Below are positions 35,092-46,783 of a stretch of DNA of 64,000 nucleotides, in pieces. The DNA comes from Lytechinus variegatus (Eukaryota > Echinodermata > Echinoidea > Temnopleuroida > Toxopneustidae). Below the pieces are notes generated by a model. The model did no database searches. It saw nothing but the letters and a program-made list of their open reading frames with translations, and was not told where the DNA came from. Made by a program: the position numbers and the translations under genes. The DNA lies in contig NC_054758.1 of NCBI RefSeq assembly GCF_018143015.1, positions 17,521,001 through 17,585,000 of the forward strand, given 5' to 3'. Numbering within the stretch: the first letter of the stretch is position 1; the number at the start of each line of letters is the position of its first letter.

Positions 35092-37545
35092 TCTATTCCC
35101 ACTAGACTGGAACATACTCTCGACCTGTTCCTGACAAATAGACCAGCCTTCATCAACAATTGTCAGTCGATGCCTGGAATTGGTGACCATGACATCGTGT
35201 GTATCAACACCGACATCATACCACGCAGACGCAAACCTGCCAAACGCAAGATCTATCTGTGGGACAAGGCCAACATGGAGGATGTCCGTAAAGGAGGTGA
35301 AAGGATGGCTGAAGAATTCTTTAGCAAATACGACGCGTCCTCATCGGTAAATGAGATGTGGTCATCCATTAAAACAGAATTACAGGAAATACTTGACAAA
35401 CATGTTCCATCAAAATTCACCACTCAAAGATACAATCAACCCTGGGTCAACAGGAAAGTTAAGAGGTTAAGTAGACAGAAACAAAGAGCCTACAACAAGG
35501 CCCGCTCATACTGTGGTCCGAGGAAGGCACGGATGTGGGAGAAATTCATCTCACTGAAGAGGAAAACGCAGAAAGCTTGTAAGGAGGCCTACGAGACATA
35601 CATAAACAACATCATTTGTCCTGATCTTCGATCTAACCCCAAAAGATTCTGGAGCTACATCTCAAGCAAGCGCTGTGATAGTAATGGCATCTCCCCCCTT
35701 CGTGGACCAACTGGCGCAACTTTCACCAGCAGTAAGGACAAGGCAAACCTCCTCAACGACCAATTTTCATCAGTCTTCAACAACGTTGACGAGGACAGGG
35801 AGCCCATCCCCAACCTTGGTCCTAGTCCGTACCCCCGCCTATCGCACATTGACGTCACTTCAAATGGAATAATCAAACTCCTTAAGAAACTAAACCCACA
35901 CAAAGCATCTGGACCCGACAACATTCCTCCCCGACTTCTGAAAGAACTCGCAGATATTCTTGGTCCCGTTCTTGCCACTCTTTACCAAGCATCAATTGAC
36001 ACTGGCATTCTACCAGAGGCATGGAAATCTGCTAATGTAACACCCATCTATAAGAAAGGGGACAAGAGTTTACCATCCAACTACCGCCCGATCTCTTTGA
36101 CCATCATATGCTGTAAGATCCTAGAGCATATCATCCACAGCACCATAATGGGCCATCTTGATGTTCATAAGATTCTCACTGATGTGCAACATGGCTTCAG
36201 GAAGGCAAGATCTTGTGAGTCCCAGCTGATCCTAACCGTGGACGACCTTGCTCGCAACATCGACGCATGTGTCCAGACTGATGTGATTCTGCTTGACTTT
36301 GCCAAGGCTTTTGACAAGGTGCCCCATCCTCATCTTTTACGTAAGCTAGAGTACTACGGTCTCTCCGGCAGCCTCTTGACGTGGATCAGAAATTTCCTTC
36401 ATGGCCGTACTCAGCGTGTAGTAATTGACGGGGAAAGTTCCGACATTGCACCAGTAACCTCAGGTGTACCCCAGGGCAGTGTACTTGGGCCGCTCCTTTT
36501 CCTGGTCTACATCAACGACCTTCCCAACTGTGTCTCCGATGGCACCAATGTCAAGCTCTTTGCCGACGATACCATGGTGTATAGGGCCATCAACAGCCAT
36601 GATGATGCAGTTCAGCTGCAACAAGATCTAAATGCACTACAAGAATGGGAAAGGAAATGGCTAATGGAATTTCATCCCGGGAAATGCCAGGTTCTTCATG
36701 TCTCCAAACGGAAGAAAAAAGACCGACATAGCCATACATATACAGTCCATGGAACTGAACTAAAGCCTGTTGAATCTGCCAAGTACTTGGGCGTTGAGAT
36801 TTCGAGTGATCTCTCCTTTGACAGACACATTGACAACATTACCAAAAAGGGAATGAAGACACTTGGCTTCTTAAGGAGAAACTTGCCCGGTAAGTCATGC
36901 TCCAAGGAAACCAAAGCTGCCTGTTACAACACACTTGTTCGGCCTATCGTGGAGTACGCAAGTTGTGTGTGGGATCCCCACACCAGCAAAGCCATTTCCA
37001 AGGCAGAATCTGTGCAACGGAGTGCAGCTCGCTATGTGATGAACAATTACTCAAGACGATGTAGCGTCACAACCATGATTGATGCGCTTCAGTGGAAGAC
37101 CCTGCAACATCGTAGAGCAGTGTCAAAGCTTACTATGATGTACCGAATCACCAACCATCTGATTGACATCCCCGACGACCAGTTGGTACCGCTCAACACT
37201 CCAACCAGAGGCCACAGCAAGAGATTTCTAATCCCACGATCACGCACATCACTACTGAAGGATACGTTCTTCCCAAACACCATCCGTTTGTGGAACGGTC
37301 TACCTGAAAATGTGGTCATCTCACCATCGATCGACATCTTCAAGACACGAGTCAGAGATGTCGTCTTAAACTAACTCAAAATATGAGAACAATTTGTATA
37401 TAGTGTATATGCGTTCGTTTTTGGACTTATTTTCATCGAGCTTTGCTACGATCAACACGTTTAATTAGCCGATAGACAACCAACTGTTGTGCGACGATAC
37501 TCCGTGGAGGTTTATGCACACTACTGGAAGAAGAAGAAGAAGAAG
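35092..37545 (+). mobile_element. LINE (CR1/L2/jockey group), 5'-truncated
   Basis: It begins within the C-terminal part of an APE endonuclease (GIGDHDIV), continues through a complete reverse transcriptase frame, and ends with about 170 bp of 3' UTR and a (GAA)n tail at 37527-37545. It sits between the two halves of the right-hand LTR, so it inserted after that LTR formed. The other LTR shows the empty site around 25980-25986. Confidence 0.85.
35170..37374 (+). CDS. LINE ORF2: endonuclease end and reverse transcriptase
   Basis: 734 codons uninterrupted. In order, these are the GDHD motif of an APE endonuclease near the N-terminus, a basic linker, and RT motifs NYRPISLT (about residue 305), DVILLDFAKAFDKVPH (about 370), GVPQGSVLGPLLF (about 430), LFADDT with catalytic DD (about 465), and the C-terminal RLWNGLPENVV. 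The enzyme primes reverse transcription of its own RNA at nicked chromosomal DNA. The true ORF would start upstream of this 5'-truncated copy; 26 more in-frame codons lie before the first ATG. The clade is inferred by motif style only (CR1/L2/jockey-like). Confidence 0.9.
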   Translation: MPGIGDHDIVCINTDIIPRRRKPAKRKIYLWDKANMEDVRKGGERMAEEFFSKYDASSSVNEMWSSIKTELQEILDKHVPSKFTTQRYNQPWVNRKVKRLSRQKQRAYNKARSYCGPRKARMWEKFISLKRKTQKACKEAYETYINNIICPDLRSNPKRFWSYISSKRCDSNGISPLRGPTGATFTSSKDKANLLNDQFSSVFNNVDEDREPIPNLGPSPYPRLSHIDVTSNGIIKLLKKLNPHKASGPDNIPPRLLKELADILGPVLATLYQASIDTGILPEAWKSANVTPIYKKGDKSLPSNYRPISLTIICCKILEHIIHSTIMGHLDVHKILTDVQHGFRKARSCESQLILTVDDLARNIDACVQTDVILLDFAKAFDKVPHPHLLRKLEYYGLSGSLLTWIRNFLHGRTQRVVIDGESSDIAPVTSGVPQGSVLGPLLFLVYINDLPNCVSDGTNVKLFADDTMVYRAINSHDDAVQLQQDLNALQEWERKWLMEFHPGKCQVLHVSKRKKKDRHSHTYTVHGTELKPVESAKYLGVEISSDLSFDRHIDNITKKGMKTLGFLRRNLPGKSCSKETKAACYNTLVRPIVEYASCVWDPHTSKAISKAESVQRSAARYVMNNYSRRCSVTTMIDALQWKTLQHRRAVSKLTMMYRITNHLIDIPDDQLVPLNTPTRGHSKRFLIPRSRTSLLKDTFFPNTIRLWNGLPENVVISPSIDIFKTRVRDVVLN

Positions 37546-37650
37546 AGTGGGAGTGTGTGGTTTATTAACAACACGGCCAAGAGGCCGGATAATCGGATAT
37601 CCGCGCGCTGTACAATGTAGCGACAATGCATTCATAATCAACACATTGGA
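37546..37650 (-). repeat. LTR copy, right, main part
   Basis: By eye identical to 25986-26089. The remaining ~42 bp of this LTR lies at 35054-35095, on the other side of the LINE. Confidence 0.6.
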
Positions 37651-38260
37651 GTTTGGTCCTCAGAAATTTGACAAGCAAAAAAAAAACTATCACTAAAAAA
37701 ATATATACGTCATTTCACTAACATTTCTCCATTTTTAAACAGCTACCACAACTCCCCGCCAGGGGTAATTGCTGCCTACGGAGAATAATTCACGCAGCTT
37801 TCCAGGGCAATGTGGCAAAGTTAATGTTGCTATGACCTTCGGGTATAGGTTGTCATTACATCATCAACAAAACTTGCATCCAATCACAGCAAATGGGAAA
37901 ATCACGTGGTGGGCGGACGGAGCTCGCCTCGGCTCCCTTACCAACCCCTTCTCCTGTTGGGGATCCAGCATGCAGTTATTTTTTTTTAATTAATAGGTGA
38001 TCAGCATATAGGCCTACATCAGTTCGTACGGTTGTTGATCCATTACCCCTTCATTCATGTATCGTTTAGGGTTCTAATTCGCGCAATTACGTTTATAAAC
38101 TCATCCATCCATTTCATAATCATAATCACGATCGTGATCTGCCCAATTATTGTTTCCCCAGTCCATTCATTTTCATCAGTTAATTTTCAATCAATTATGA
38201 ATTAATGTCAAAAACCATTCAATCAATCTTTGAACATTCACTCGCTCAAAATTATTTTCT
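37651..38260. other. Unassigned DNA
   Basis: No exon or bounded repeat seen. It contains GGGGATCCAGCATGC and AT-rich sequence. Confidence 0.4.
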
Positions 38261-38261
38261 T

Positions 38262-38874
38262 AAAGGACAAGTCCACCCCAACAAAAACTTGATTTGAATA
38301 AAAAGAGAAAAATTCAACAAGCATAACACTGAAAATTTCATCAAAATCGGATGTAAAATAAGAAAGTTATATATGGCATTTTAAAGTTTCGCTTATTTTC
38401 AACAAAATAGTTATATGAACGAGCCAGTTACATCCAAATGAGAGAGTTGATGACATCACTCACTCACTATTTCTTTTGTATTTTATTATATGAAATATGA
38501 AATATTTTTATTTTCTCGTCATTGTCATGTGAAATAAATTTTAATTCCTCCCTGAACACGTGGAATTCCATGATTTTAACATTTTGTGCTTCAGGCAATG
38601 AGGTCTTAATCGTCAAATTCGTAAAAACTGAAATATTGTATAATTCAAACAATAAAAAACAAAAGAAATAGTGAGTGAGTGACATCATCGACTCTCTCTT
38701 TTGGATGTAACTGGCTCGTTCATATAACTATTTTGTTGAACATAAGCGAAACTTTGAAATGTCATAACTTTCTTATTTTACATCCGATTTTGATGAAATT
38801 TTCAGCATTGTGCTTGTCTGATTTTTCTCTATTGATTCACATCAACATATTTCTGAGGTGGACTTGACCTTTAG
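38262..38874. repeat. MITE family F, copy at 38.3 kb
   Basis: A long near-perfect inverted repeat. Left TAAAGGACAAGTCCACCCC, right GAGGTGGACTTGACCTTTA. Inner arms such as CATAACACTGAAAATTTCA / TGAAATTTTCAGCATTGTG and GTGAGTGAGTGACATCATC are retained in both halves. The second full copy is at 57437-58030; degraded pieces are at 4514 and 19205. Confidence 0.85.
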
Positions 38875-39595
38875 GGCCTTTAAGTCATATCCATGACCCT
38901 AATTCATAATAAAGTGAAAAAATAAAAATAAAATAAAGCTCTGCAGCTACAGACTTCAGTCCAGTGGTGTATTTAGGATTTTTTAAGGGGGGGGAGGGGT
39001 TGGGGGCGAATTCGTCCGCCCAAAAATTTAACAACAAAAGAAACAAAAAAAGGTCTTTATACAAGTAAAACAAGTAAATGACATTTTGCACCAAAAAAAA
39101 AGATTGACAAGGAAAAAAAAGGTCTTCAAGCAAAGGTAGGAAGTCACTTGTGGCTCGTCAGGGATCAGTTTTGACTCGATCGTCAGGGGGGGGGGGGGGC
39201 AGGGTTACGTCCCTTGTATTTGTTGTGACTCGTCACCCTTAGGCGGGTACGCTAATACTTCAGTCTTTAGGACTCTACCCCTCCAACAGAATTTAGCTCT
39301 GACCGAGCAGCCGATTGGGTAATTGTAGATGGAGCCCCCCCCCCCGGCCATGCAGGCTGGATCCGTTCATGATCACACAGATCTATATATGCCTACAAAA
39401 TCTCCTTTCTATTAGACATGTCTAGAAATGCAAAGAAAAACATAGCCCATATCAGAAAAAGAAAACCCACGAATATGGATCTTGTTTTACTTTCGCTGAT
39501 TATAGCTTCAGAGACTACAGGCCTTTTCAGTTTTCACATGTGAATCTTAATGAAAGATGATTGCTATAATCGTAACTGTGATAAGCATTCATCAG

Positions 39596-39951
39596 GCACG
39601 GATCCAAGGGGGGGGGGGGGGCACAGGGGGCACGTGCCCCCTCTGAGAAGCAAAATTAAAATTTGTAATGCAAAAATGCCATTCAAAACGAGGTGTGCCC
39701 CCTCTTTTGAAATTGAATGCCTTTTTTTTGCTTGTCATTTTTTTTTCTGGTATGCAAATTCCTAAATTTGTGGTTGAAAAACTGTTTTTGTTTTGCTTGT
39801 CAATTTATTTCTGGTACGAAATATCCTTAATTTGTGGTTGAAAACCTGTTTTTTTTTTTTTTGGGGGGGGGGGTGGGGCTTGTCCAAATTTTCCTCCGAA
39901 AAATTTGTCCCCCCCTCGATCCCCTTTTGGAAAATCCTGGATCCGCCCCTG
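39596..39951. mobile_element. hAT-like MITE with G/C-rich flanks
   Basis: Ends CAGGCACGGATCCA and TGGATCCGCCCCTG are inverted. The 8 bases outside, GCATTCAT and GCGTTCGT, agree at six positions. The interior has duplicated GTGGTTGAAAA-CTGTTTTT words and G runs. Confidence 0.6.
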
Positions 39952-39959
39952 GCGTTCGT

Positions 39960-41180
39960 GGTTCTAATCGTGTTCTAGTTTGGTTTCACATATGCTTAAT
40001 ATTCGTCATTTGCCTTATTTTTCACTGGAATCATTCAAATTACGATTGTTTTACCATGTGAAAGGGGTGGAATGACAGTTAACTTTAAAAATACAACGTG
40101 ACTTTTTAGCTTTTGAATCGAAAGTTTATGCGCCTGCGCGCATTTGGATTTCAAAGGGGGAATTCCCTGTAATGCAACGCGGAAATGACAGGAACATGAA
40201 GAAGGAAATTGCGGATGCGATGGATAATTTTAAATCTACTTTCTAATTCGACGTGGAAGATAAGCGGTAAGAGAAGTGTTAATTTTACACACTGATTATT
40301 GGCGACCTATCCCTGATCCTAAACCCGAGTCCTAAATTATGGCATAGGTATATAAGTACTAATGGTATGAACATGATGATAACATTATAACTCCTCGGCT
40401 TAGCTAGGCAGCCATACACCCATCGTGCCTTTCGCCGTCTTGTCGGCTACCGTGACCTCTCCATGACTCGTGGACTGTCGGCCTGCTCACAGCAGTGAGC
40501 GCCCATGCACCAGTGGGCCATTTCAGAGTTGCTATGGTAGCAACTCTTGCTGGAATGTCAACGGATCGGAATATGACTCTCCTTTTTTAACTCATCTGGC
40601 CCAAGGGCTGGGCCAGATCATGGGTGCATTACTTAATTGCCGTCGGCGTCGTGTACAGGATAATTGAAGGCTCGGCACATGCAATACTGCAACAAACTCC
40701 CACGAATTTCAGAAGAGGTTTTATTAATCAAGTCCTACGAAATTTCCGAACAATGTGTGTGGTCAGTTCCCCCTAATATGATGAATATCCCTCAAATACT
40801 AGCGTCATTTAAGCGTTGATATTTGTTCTCGTTGACAAAATACGGAGCTTGCTTCCTTTTCCCATTTATTTTTCGCCTAATTAGCTAAAGAAGGCTCGCG
40901 ATTTATTCCACTACATAAAAGAAATTACTGGAACTACATGCCTATTTGGTGTATATCGACTTGAAAACGGGATGTTTTAGTACAACAGGAATTAAACAGA
41001 CAATGCGAGCACCAGGAATGATGAACACAATCCCTAAACAAATAATTTTTTATATATGCCTAGTTATGAAAAATATTTATTTTGTAATAAAATATAATGT
41101 AATAATTTAACATAATAAAATAATACAATAATTTCTACATCCCCACCAGGTTTTTCATTCTCCCTCTTTTTCTCCTTTTC
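39960..41180. other. Unassigned DNA with a hAT-B relic
   Basis: No supported exon. The portion 40925-41180 is an inverted, partial copy of hAT-like element B (for example AACGGGATGTTTTAGTACAA and AGACAATGCGAGCACCAGGA pair with 28690-28770). A GGCCCAAGGGCTGGGCC dyad lies near 40598. Confidence 0.4.
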
Positions 41181-41184
41181 CCTG

Positions 41185-41990
41185 TTTTTTTTCCTTCCAT
41201 CTGGTAGAGCTTCATGGGGTTCACCAAACTTCTACACAGAATTTTGAAATTTTGACAAGAAAAAATTTTATGCTAATTTATTCATATTTTTCAAAATTTA
41301 CATAAAATGCCTCTTCTTAATTTGTGGACCAATTTTGATTTTTTTTTCTTCCATCTGGTAGAGCTTCATGAGGTTGACCAAATTTATATATAGAATTTTG
41401 AGTAGAAAGTTGCTAATTTATGCAAAATTTATTCATAAACCACAGAAAATGCTTTAATGTTCTTCATTTGTTGACCAATTTTGATTGTTTCCTTCCATCT
41501 GGTAGAGCTGTATGAGGTTCATCTAACTTTTACACAGAATTTGGAAATTTTGAGTAGAATTTTTTTTAAGCTAATGTATGCAAAATTAATTTTGCATATT
41601 TTTCAAAATGAGTTCACATAAAATGCTTGTTCTTTATGTGTTGACCGATTTTGATTTTTTTTTCTTCCATCTGATAGAGCTTCATGAGGTTCACCAAACT
41701 TATAGACAGAATTTTGAAATTTTTTTTAGAAAATTAATTATGCTAATTTATGTGAAATTTTTCATAAATCAAAGAAAATGCCTCTTCTTTATTTGTTGAC
41801 TGATTTTGATTTTTTCTCATTCATCTGGTAGAGCTACATGAGGGTCACCAAACTTCCACACAGGATTTTAAATTTCGATAAGAAAATTTTGCTAATTTAT
41901 GCAAATTTATTCATAAAACACCAAAAATGCTTTTTCCTCCTTCATTTATTGATCAATTTCAATTTTGTTTGCTGTATATGATAGCTCTAG
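41185..41990. repeat. ~150-bp tandem satellite, about five units
   Basis: Units are marked by TTCCATCTGGTAGAGC near 41195, 41350, 41493, 41664 and 41818. Each is followed by TTCATGAGGTTCACCAAACT and AT-rich sequence, with TTATTTGTTGACCAATTTTG before the next unit. Located 1 kb upstream of the ankyrin exon. Confidence 0.75.
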
Positions 41991-42299
41991 GTGGGGATAC
42001 AATGTAAACAATTTCAATGATAAATTTTAAATGAAATTCGAATTTTGCCACCAAAAATATTATAAAAATGCATTTTTCTTATATTTTTATATATAGCTCA
42101 TATTATGTTCATTCAATTTTTTAGGGTATTTTTAAAAAATGTTCAAATTCACTAGAATGTTCATGATGAAAATACAGAAAAGGTATTCCCTGTATTTGTA
42201 ATTTCAGGAAAAGACCCCCAAAATACTACTTTTTAGAGTATTTTTCAGAAAAATACCCAGAAAGTATCAGAAAAATATGATTTTTAAAAAAAATGTTGG

Positions 42300-42720
42300 C
42301 AAAAACGACTAAGGCTCTCTGATGCATGCAACCCATCACAACACTTTGTGCTTTCTGTCTGTCTGTCCGTTAACTTTTCCTTGTAAACGCAATAACTTCA
42401 GTTTAACTTAACCCAGGCTCATATAATTTGGTGCATATGTTACTAGCATGGATCCTAGGAAGCCTATTGATTTTGAGGTCAAAAGGTCAAAGGTCAAGAT
42501 CACAGTGACATGTTTTCATCTTACCCCTTTGAAGTTCTTGTTAACGTGATAACTTTAGTTTAACTTCACCTAGACTCGTGTAATTTGTTGTAATGATACT
42601 AGCATAGACCCCAGGAATCCTATCGATTTTAAGGTCAGAAAGTCAAAGGTGAAGTTGCCACCTTCCAATTTTCTTACTTGACCTATAACTCAATTTTTAT
42701 CATTACAGGCGGGCGTATTA
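42300..42720. repeat. Dispersed repeat with AGGTCA words
   Basis: Contains CTGTCTGTCTGTCCG and two ~125-bp degenerate units (CAATAACTTCAGTTTAACTT and GATAACTTTAGTTTAACTTC), each ending in AAGGTCAAAGG-type words. It resembles the array at 62750-63420. Confidence 0.5.
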
Positions 42721-42966
42721 TGAGCTCACCTTAGCCTAGCGACACTCTTGTTACCTTTAATTACCATAATCATCAAGTACACTATAGCTTACTAGTCAAA
42801 GTTTGGTACAATAATAAAATTGCTCATTCTGCTTTGTCTTAAACCTCAATATATTTTAAACATGACCCAGAGCTGCAGCAGCAGTAGTAGTGATATTAAT
42901 ATAAGCATTAGTAGAAATGTATAGTTGTAATGTGAATTATATAGTAATTTCCATGATTTCTCCTAG

Positions 42967-45900
42967 GTCAAAGACTGGAGCTGTAGTCAACAGCAAATAT
43001 GGCACAGGATACAGCAAGTTCAAAGAAGAAAATTCAAGTCATCTATGGTTGAGGAAGGAATTTGGACAGTACTACAAGAACCAAGAGCCATACCTCCAGT
43101 TTGATAAGAGGAAAGGAAACATGGGGGAGCATAAACCTGGTAGCAATCTTGATGATTTGCAGAGTACACTGAATGTTGCCGCACGAGGTGGCCGACTGGA
43201 CCTTGTCCAAGAACTAATCGGTCAAGGAGCAGAAGTGAATAAATGCAACAAGGGATTAACCCCGTTGATTGGAGCTTCAACGAATGGCTTTCTCGATGTT
43301 GTTGAATATCTGATCAGTCAGGGTGCGGGAGTAGATAAAGGAAATGCAGACAGTTGGACCCCATTACATTGTGCCTCCCGCAATGGACATCTCACCGTCT
43401 GCAATTTTCTTATCAGCCAAGGAGCAGATCTGAATGTAGGTACCAGCGGTGGTCATACACCATTGCATCTAGCTGCTTGGAGTGGGCATTTTGATGTTAC
43501 CAAAGAACTTATCAAACAAGGAGCAGAGGTGAATAAAGATGATAACGAAGGTGAGACTCCTTTGCATCTAGCGGCAAAGAATGAACAACTTGACATCATC
43601 CAAGAACTTGTTACAGGAGGAGCCGAAGTGAATAACCAAGGAAATGATGCAAGGACCCCGATTCATTTGTCTTCGTTCTACGGGAATCTTGAAGTTACCA
43701 AATATCTGATCAGTCAAGGAGCTGAAGTGAACAGGAGAAAGGGAGATAGACGGTCTCCACTGTATTGTGCAGCACAGAATGGTCATCTGGATGTGACCAA
43801 GTTCCTACTAGATCAAGGAGCTGAGGTAAATGATGGTTTGTATGATGGCACAACGCCATCACAGGCAGCTGTAAAGAGTGGCCATATTGATGTTGCCATA
43901 GAATTGATCGGTCATGGTGCAGTAGATGGTCTTGTCGATGTTTATAAATTGCTGTTGGGTCAAGGAGCTCTAGAGGATAATCATGGTCATACCCTGTTAC
44001 AACTAGCTGCTCAGAGCGGTCATCTTGATATGACCAAGGAACTTATCCGTCAAGGAGCAGACGTGAATAAAGATAATGATACGGGATCAACCCCATTGCT
44101 TCTAGCTATAACAAATGGCTTTCTAGATATTGCTAAATATCTTATCTGTCATGGTGCTGAAGTTGATAAAGGAAATGCAGACGGTTGGACCCCATTACAA
44201 GTTGCCTCACGTGATGGACATCTTGATGTCATCAAGTTTCTCATCATGAAAGGAGCGGATCTGAATAGATGTTCAGATGGTGGTTATACATCATTACATA
44301 TATCTGTGTGGAGTGGGCAGCTCGATGTTACCAAAGAACTTATCAAACAGAGAGCAGACGTGAATAAAGCTGATAATACTGGTGAGACTCCTTTGCACCT
44401 CGCTGCGCAGAATGAACAACTTGACATGGTTCAAGAGCTTGTCACAGGAGGAGCTGAGGTAAATAACCACAGAAATGATGGTCGGACACCGATTCATTTT
44501 TCTTCGCTCAGTGGGAATCTTGAAGTTACCAAATACCTGATCAGTCAAGGGGCAGATGTTAATGAAGCAGATAACGACGGTCAGACCCCATCGCATCTAG
44601 CCTCAGAAAACGGTCATCTTGAAATCATTCGACTTCTCATCAGAGAAGGTGCTGATTTGGATAAGAACAGAGATGATGGTGTCGCTCCCTTACATCTGGC
44701 TGTGATGGATAGTAACTTTGAAATTGTCCGTTTTCTAATAAATCATGGAGCCAATGTGAACAAGGTAATCAAGAGTGGGCGGACTCCTTTGCATGTTGCA
44801 TCTGAAAATGGTCATCTAGAAATTACCCAGTTGTTAATCGGTGAAGGAGCTGATGTACATTACATCAACAAATCTAATGGAGAGACGGCATTGTTTTCAG
44901 CTGTTCGTAAAGGTCATCTGGATGTCACCAGATACCTGATCAAACAAGGAGCTAAATTGGATGTTACTGAAAATGATGTAAACTATACACCATTACATAT
45001 AGCTGTCCGTGCAGGCCACTGTGATGTTGCCAAACTCTTGATCAGCGAAGGTGCTGATATAGATATTGCGGCAGGTTATGGTTTGACTGCATTACATTCG
45101 GCTGCTATGAACGGGAATTTTGATATGACCATGTTTCTGATCAGTCAAGGAGCTGATCTTGATAAGGCTTATTCCGGTGGATGGTTAGCCCTAGACCTTG
45201 CCGCAGCTGCGGGTCATGTGAGGGTTTCTAGAGCATTGCTTCATCGAAAAGCCGAGCTGACGGGGGAAAACTCTGAAGCAAACCTGAACCTTTGGACAGA
45301 ATTACATTCTGTTGCAGAGAGGGGTGATTTGGATGCTATGGAAGGTCTTGTTAGTCAAGGAGCTAAGGTTGATTCGCCGGGTTCTTTTGGTTGGACTGCC
45401 TTGCACATTGCTGCTAGTAATGGGCACCTTGATATGTTGACATATCTGCTTGGTCAAGGAGCTGATATGAATTCTGGAAATGCCTTCGGGAGGTGTGCAT
45501 TGCTGAATGCTACTTCTAATGGAGACCTGAATGTCATTGAGTATCTGATCAGTGAGGGAGCAGATGTGAATAAAGCAAATTGCTTTGGAATGAATGCTTT
45601 ACATTTTGCATCTAATGCGGGCAATTTAGATATTGTCAAAACCTTGATTGGGCAAGGAGTAGGAGTAGACGAATGTGATGCATTTGGAGCCACTTCTCTC
45701 CATGTTGCTTTGTATGCTGGTCATATAGACACTGCAAAATACCTGCTTAGCCAAGGTGCTCAACCTAATAAGAGGAGTATGTGTGACTCAGTGGTTGTAC
45801 AATTTGATGGGCAATATAGTCACTATGATGTTTGCCGATTTGGCAAGAGCCATGTAGGTCATAAGGGCAGTGGAATGCCCGAGGCCCTCACAGTCTTCAA

Positions 45901-46783
45901 AGGGGCTCCAGAAAAAGATCTGTGTGGAAGTAACTACCATGATCATCAAGAGGATGAGAGAACTGAAGGTGGGATGCATATAGAGCATTTAGAAATATGT
46001 TATAGTGACCTTGATATTTCATCACTCGTTCTAAATGAAGTAGGTGATCGGACATCACTTCAATATGCAGTAGAAGGGGGTCATCTTGAGGCTGTCCAGT
46101 TTCTGGTCTGTCATGCAGTTGATGTGAATGAATGCAACAAGTTAGGCTGGACTGCTCTCCATACTGCTGCACAAACTGGGCATCTTGACATTGCAGATTA
46201 TCTCCTTGAACAAGGAGCTGAAGTAACCGCAACAGATGTTGATGGTATCTCTCCTTTACATGTTGCTGCATTCATTGGCCATCGTGACGTCACCGAAAAG
46301 TTTCTTCTGCAAGGAGCAGACGTCAATGCTCCCACCAAGGTGAAAGGTTCAAGAGCTCTGCATGTTGGGGTACAGAATGGCCACCTCGCAATCGTAAAAG
46401 ACCTGCTCAGTCATGGAGCTGACATCGATGCAAGAGACAGTGGCGGTTGGACCGCATTGCACATTGCTGCCCAGAATGGTCACATGGATGTCCTGAAGTT
46501 TCTGCTTCAGCACCTTGCAGATGTCCACAAAGTGACCTCGAAGGGATCATCTGCATTGCATTTGTCCGCTGCCAATGGACACGATGAAGTCTCTAGGTAT
46601 CTACTGGAGCATGGAGCTGAAGTAAATAAGATTAAACCTGATGGGCCGATTGCTTTACTTGCTTCAGAGTCTGACCAACTATCTGGGACAGGTCCAGATG
46701 CTGGGTGTGCTGATGAGCAGAAGAACTGGCCTCCCTTGAAAGGACATGCAGATACCGAGGGTATGACAGGACAGGGGAAGCAG
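42967..46783 (+). CDS. Ankyrin exon 1: about 32 repeats
   Basis: A single large exon. The acceptor CTCCTAG ends at 42966, phase 2 entry, and the donor CAG|GTAATT is at 46784. After about 67 residues of non-repeat sequence, 26 repeats of ~33 residues run from 43169 to about 45775 (typical TPLHLAA.NGHLDVTKYLIS). Then comes an ~85-residue linker without repeats (45776-46045) and six more repeats to about 46655. Repeat 8 (43849-43990) is irregular. Repeats 2-6 closely resemble repeats 10-14, showing an internal duplication. Ankyrin arrays bind protein partners; the partner is unknown. Confidence 0.93.

Larger units (their letters stand above)
25941..37650 (-). mobile_element. LTR retroelement fossil (gypsy-type), heavily nested
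   Basis: A direct repeat bounds this region: 25941-26089, and 35054-35095 plus 37546-37650 with a LINE between. By eye the copies are identical over about 145 bp. The internal region, read on the minus strand, has a protease-like segment (34071-34891) and low-complexity coding sequence (30124-31635). I see no reverse transcriptase, RNase H or integrase in its own sequence, so it is probably a non-autonomous gypsy-group element. It is broken by three large insertions: a hAT-like element, a GC-flanked DNA element, and a LINE in one LTR. Without these it would be about 4.4 kb. The near-identical LTRs argue for a recent last transposition. Clear target duplications outside the LTRs were not found. 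Confidence 0.65.

Noticed and set aside
35655-35978. Minus-strand frame opposite the LINE
   Set aside because: It is the shadow of the reverse transcriptase frame on the other strand.
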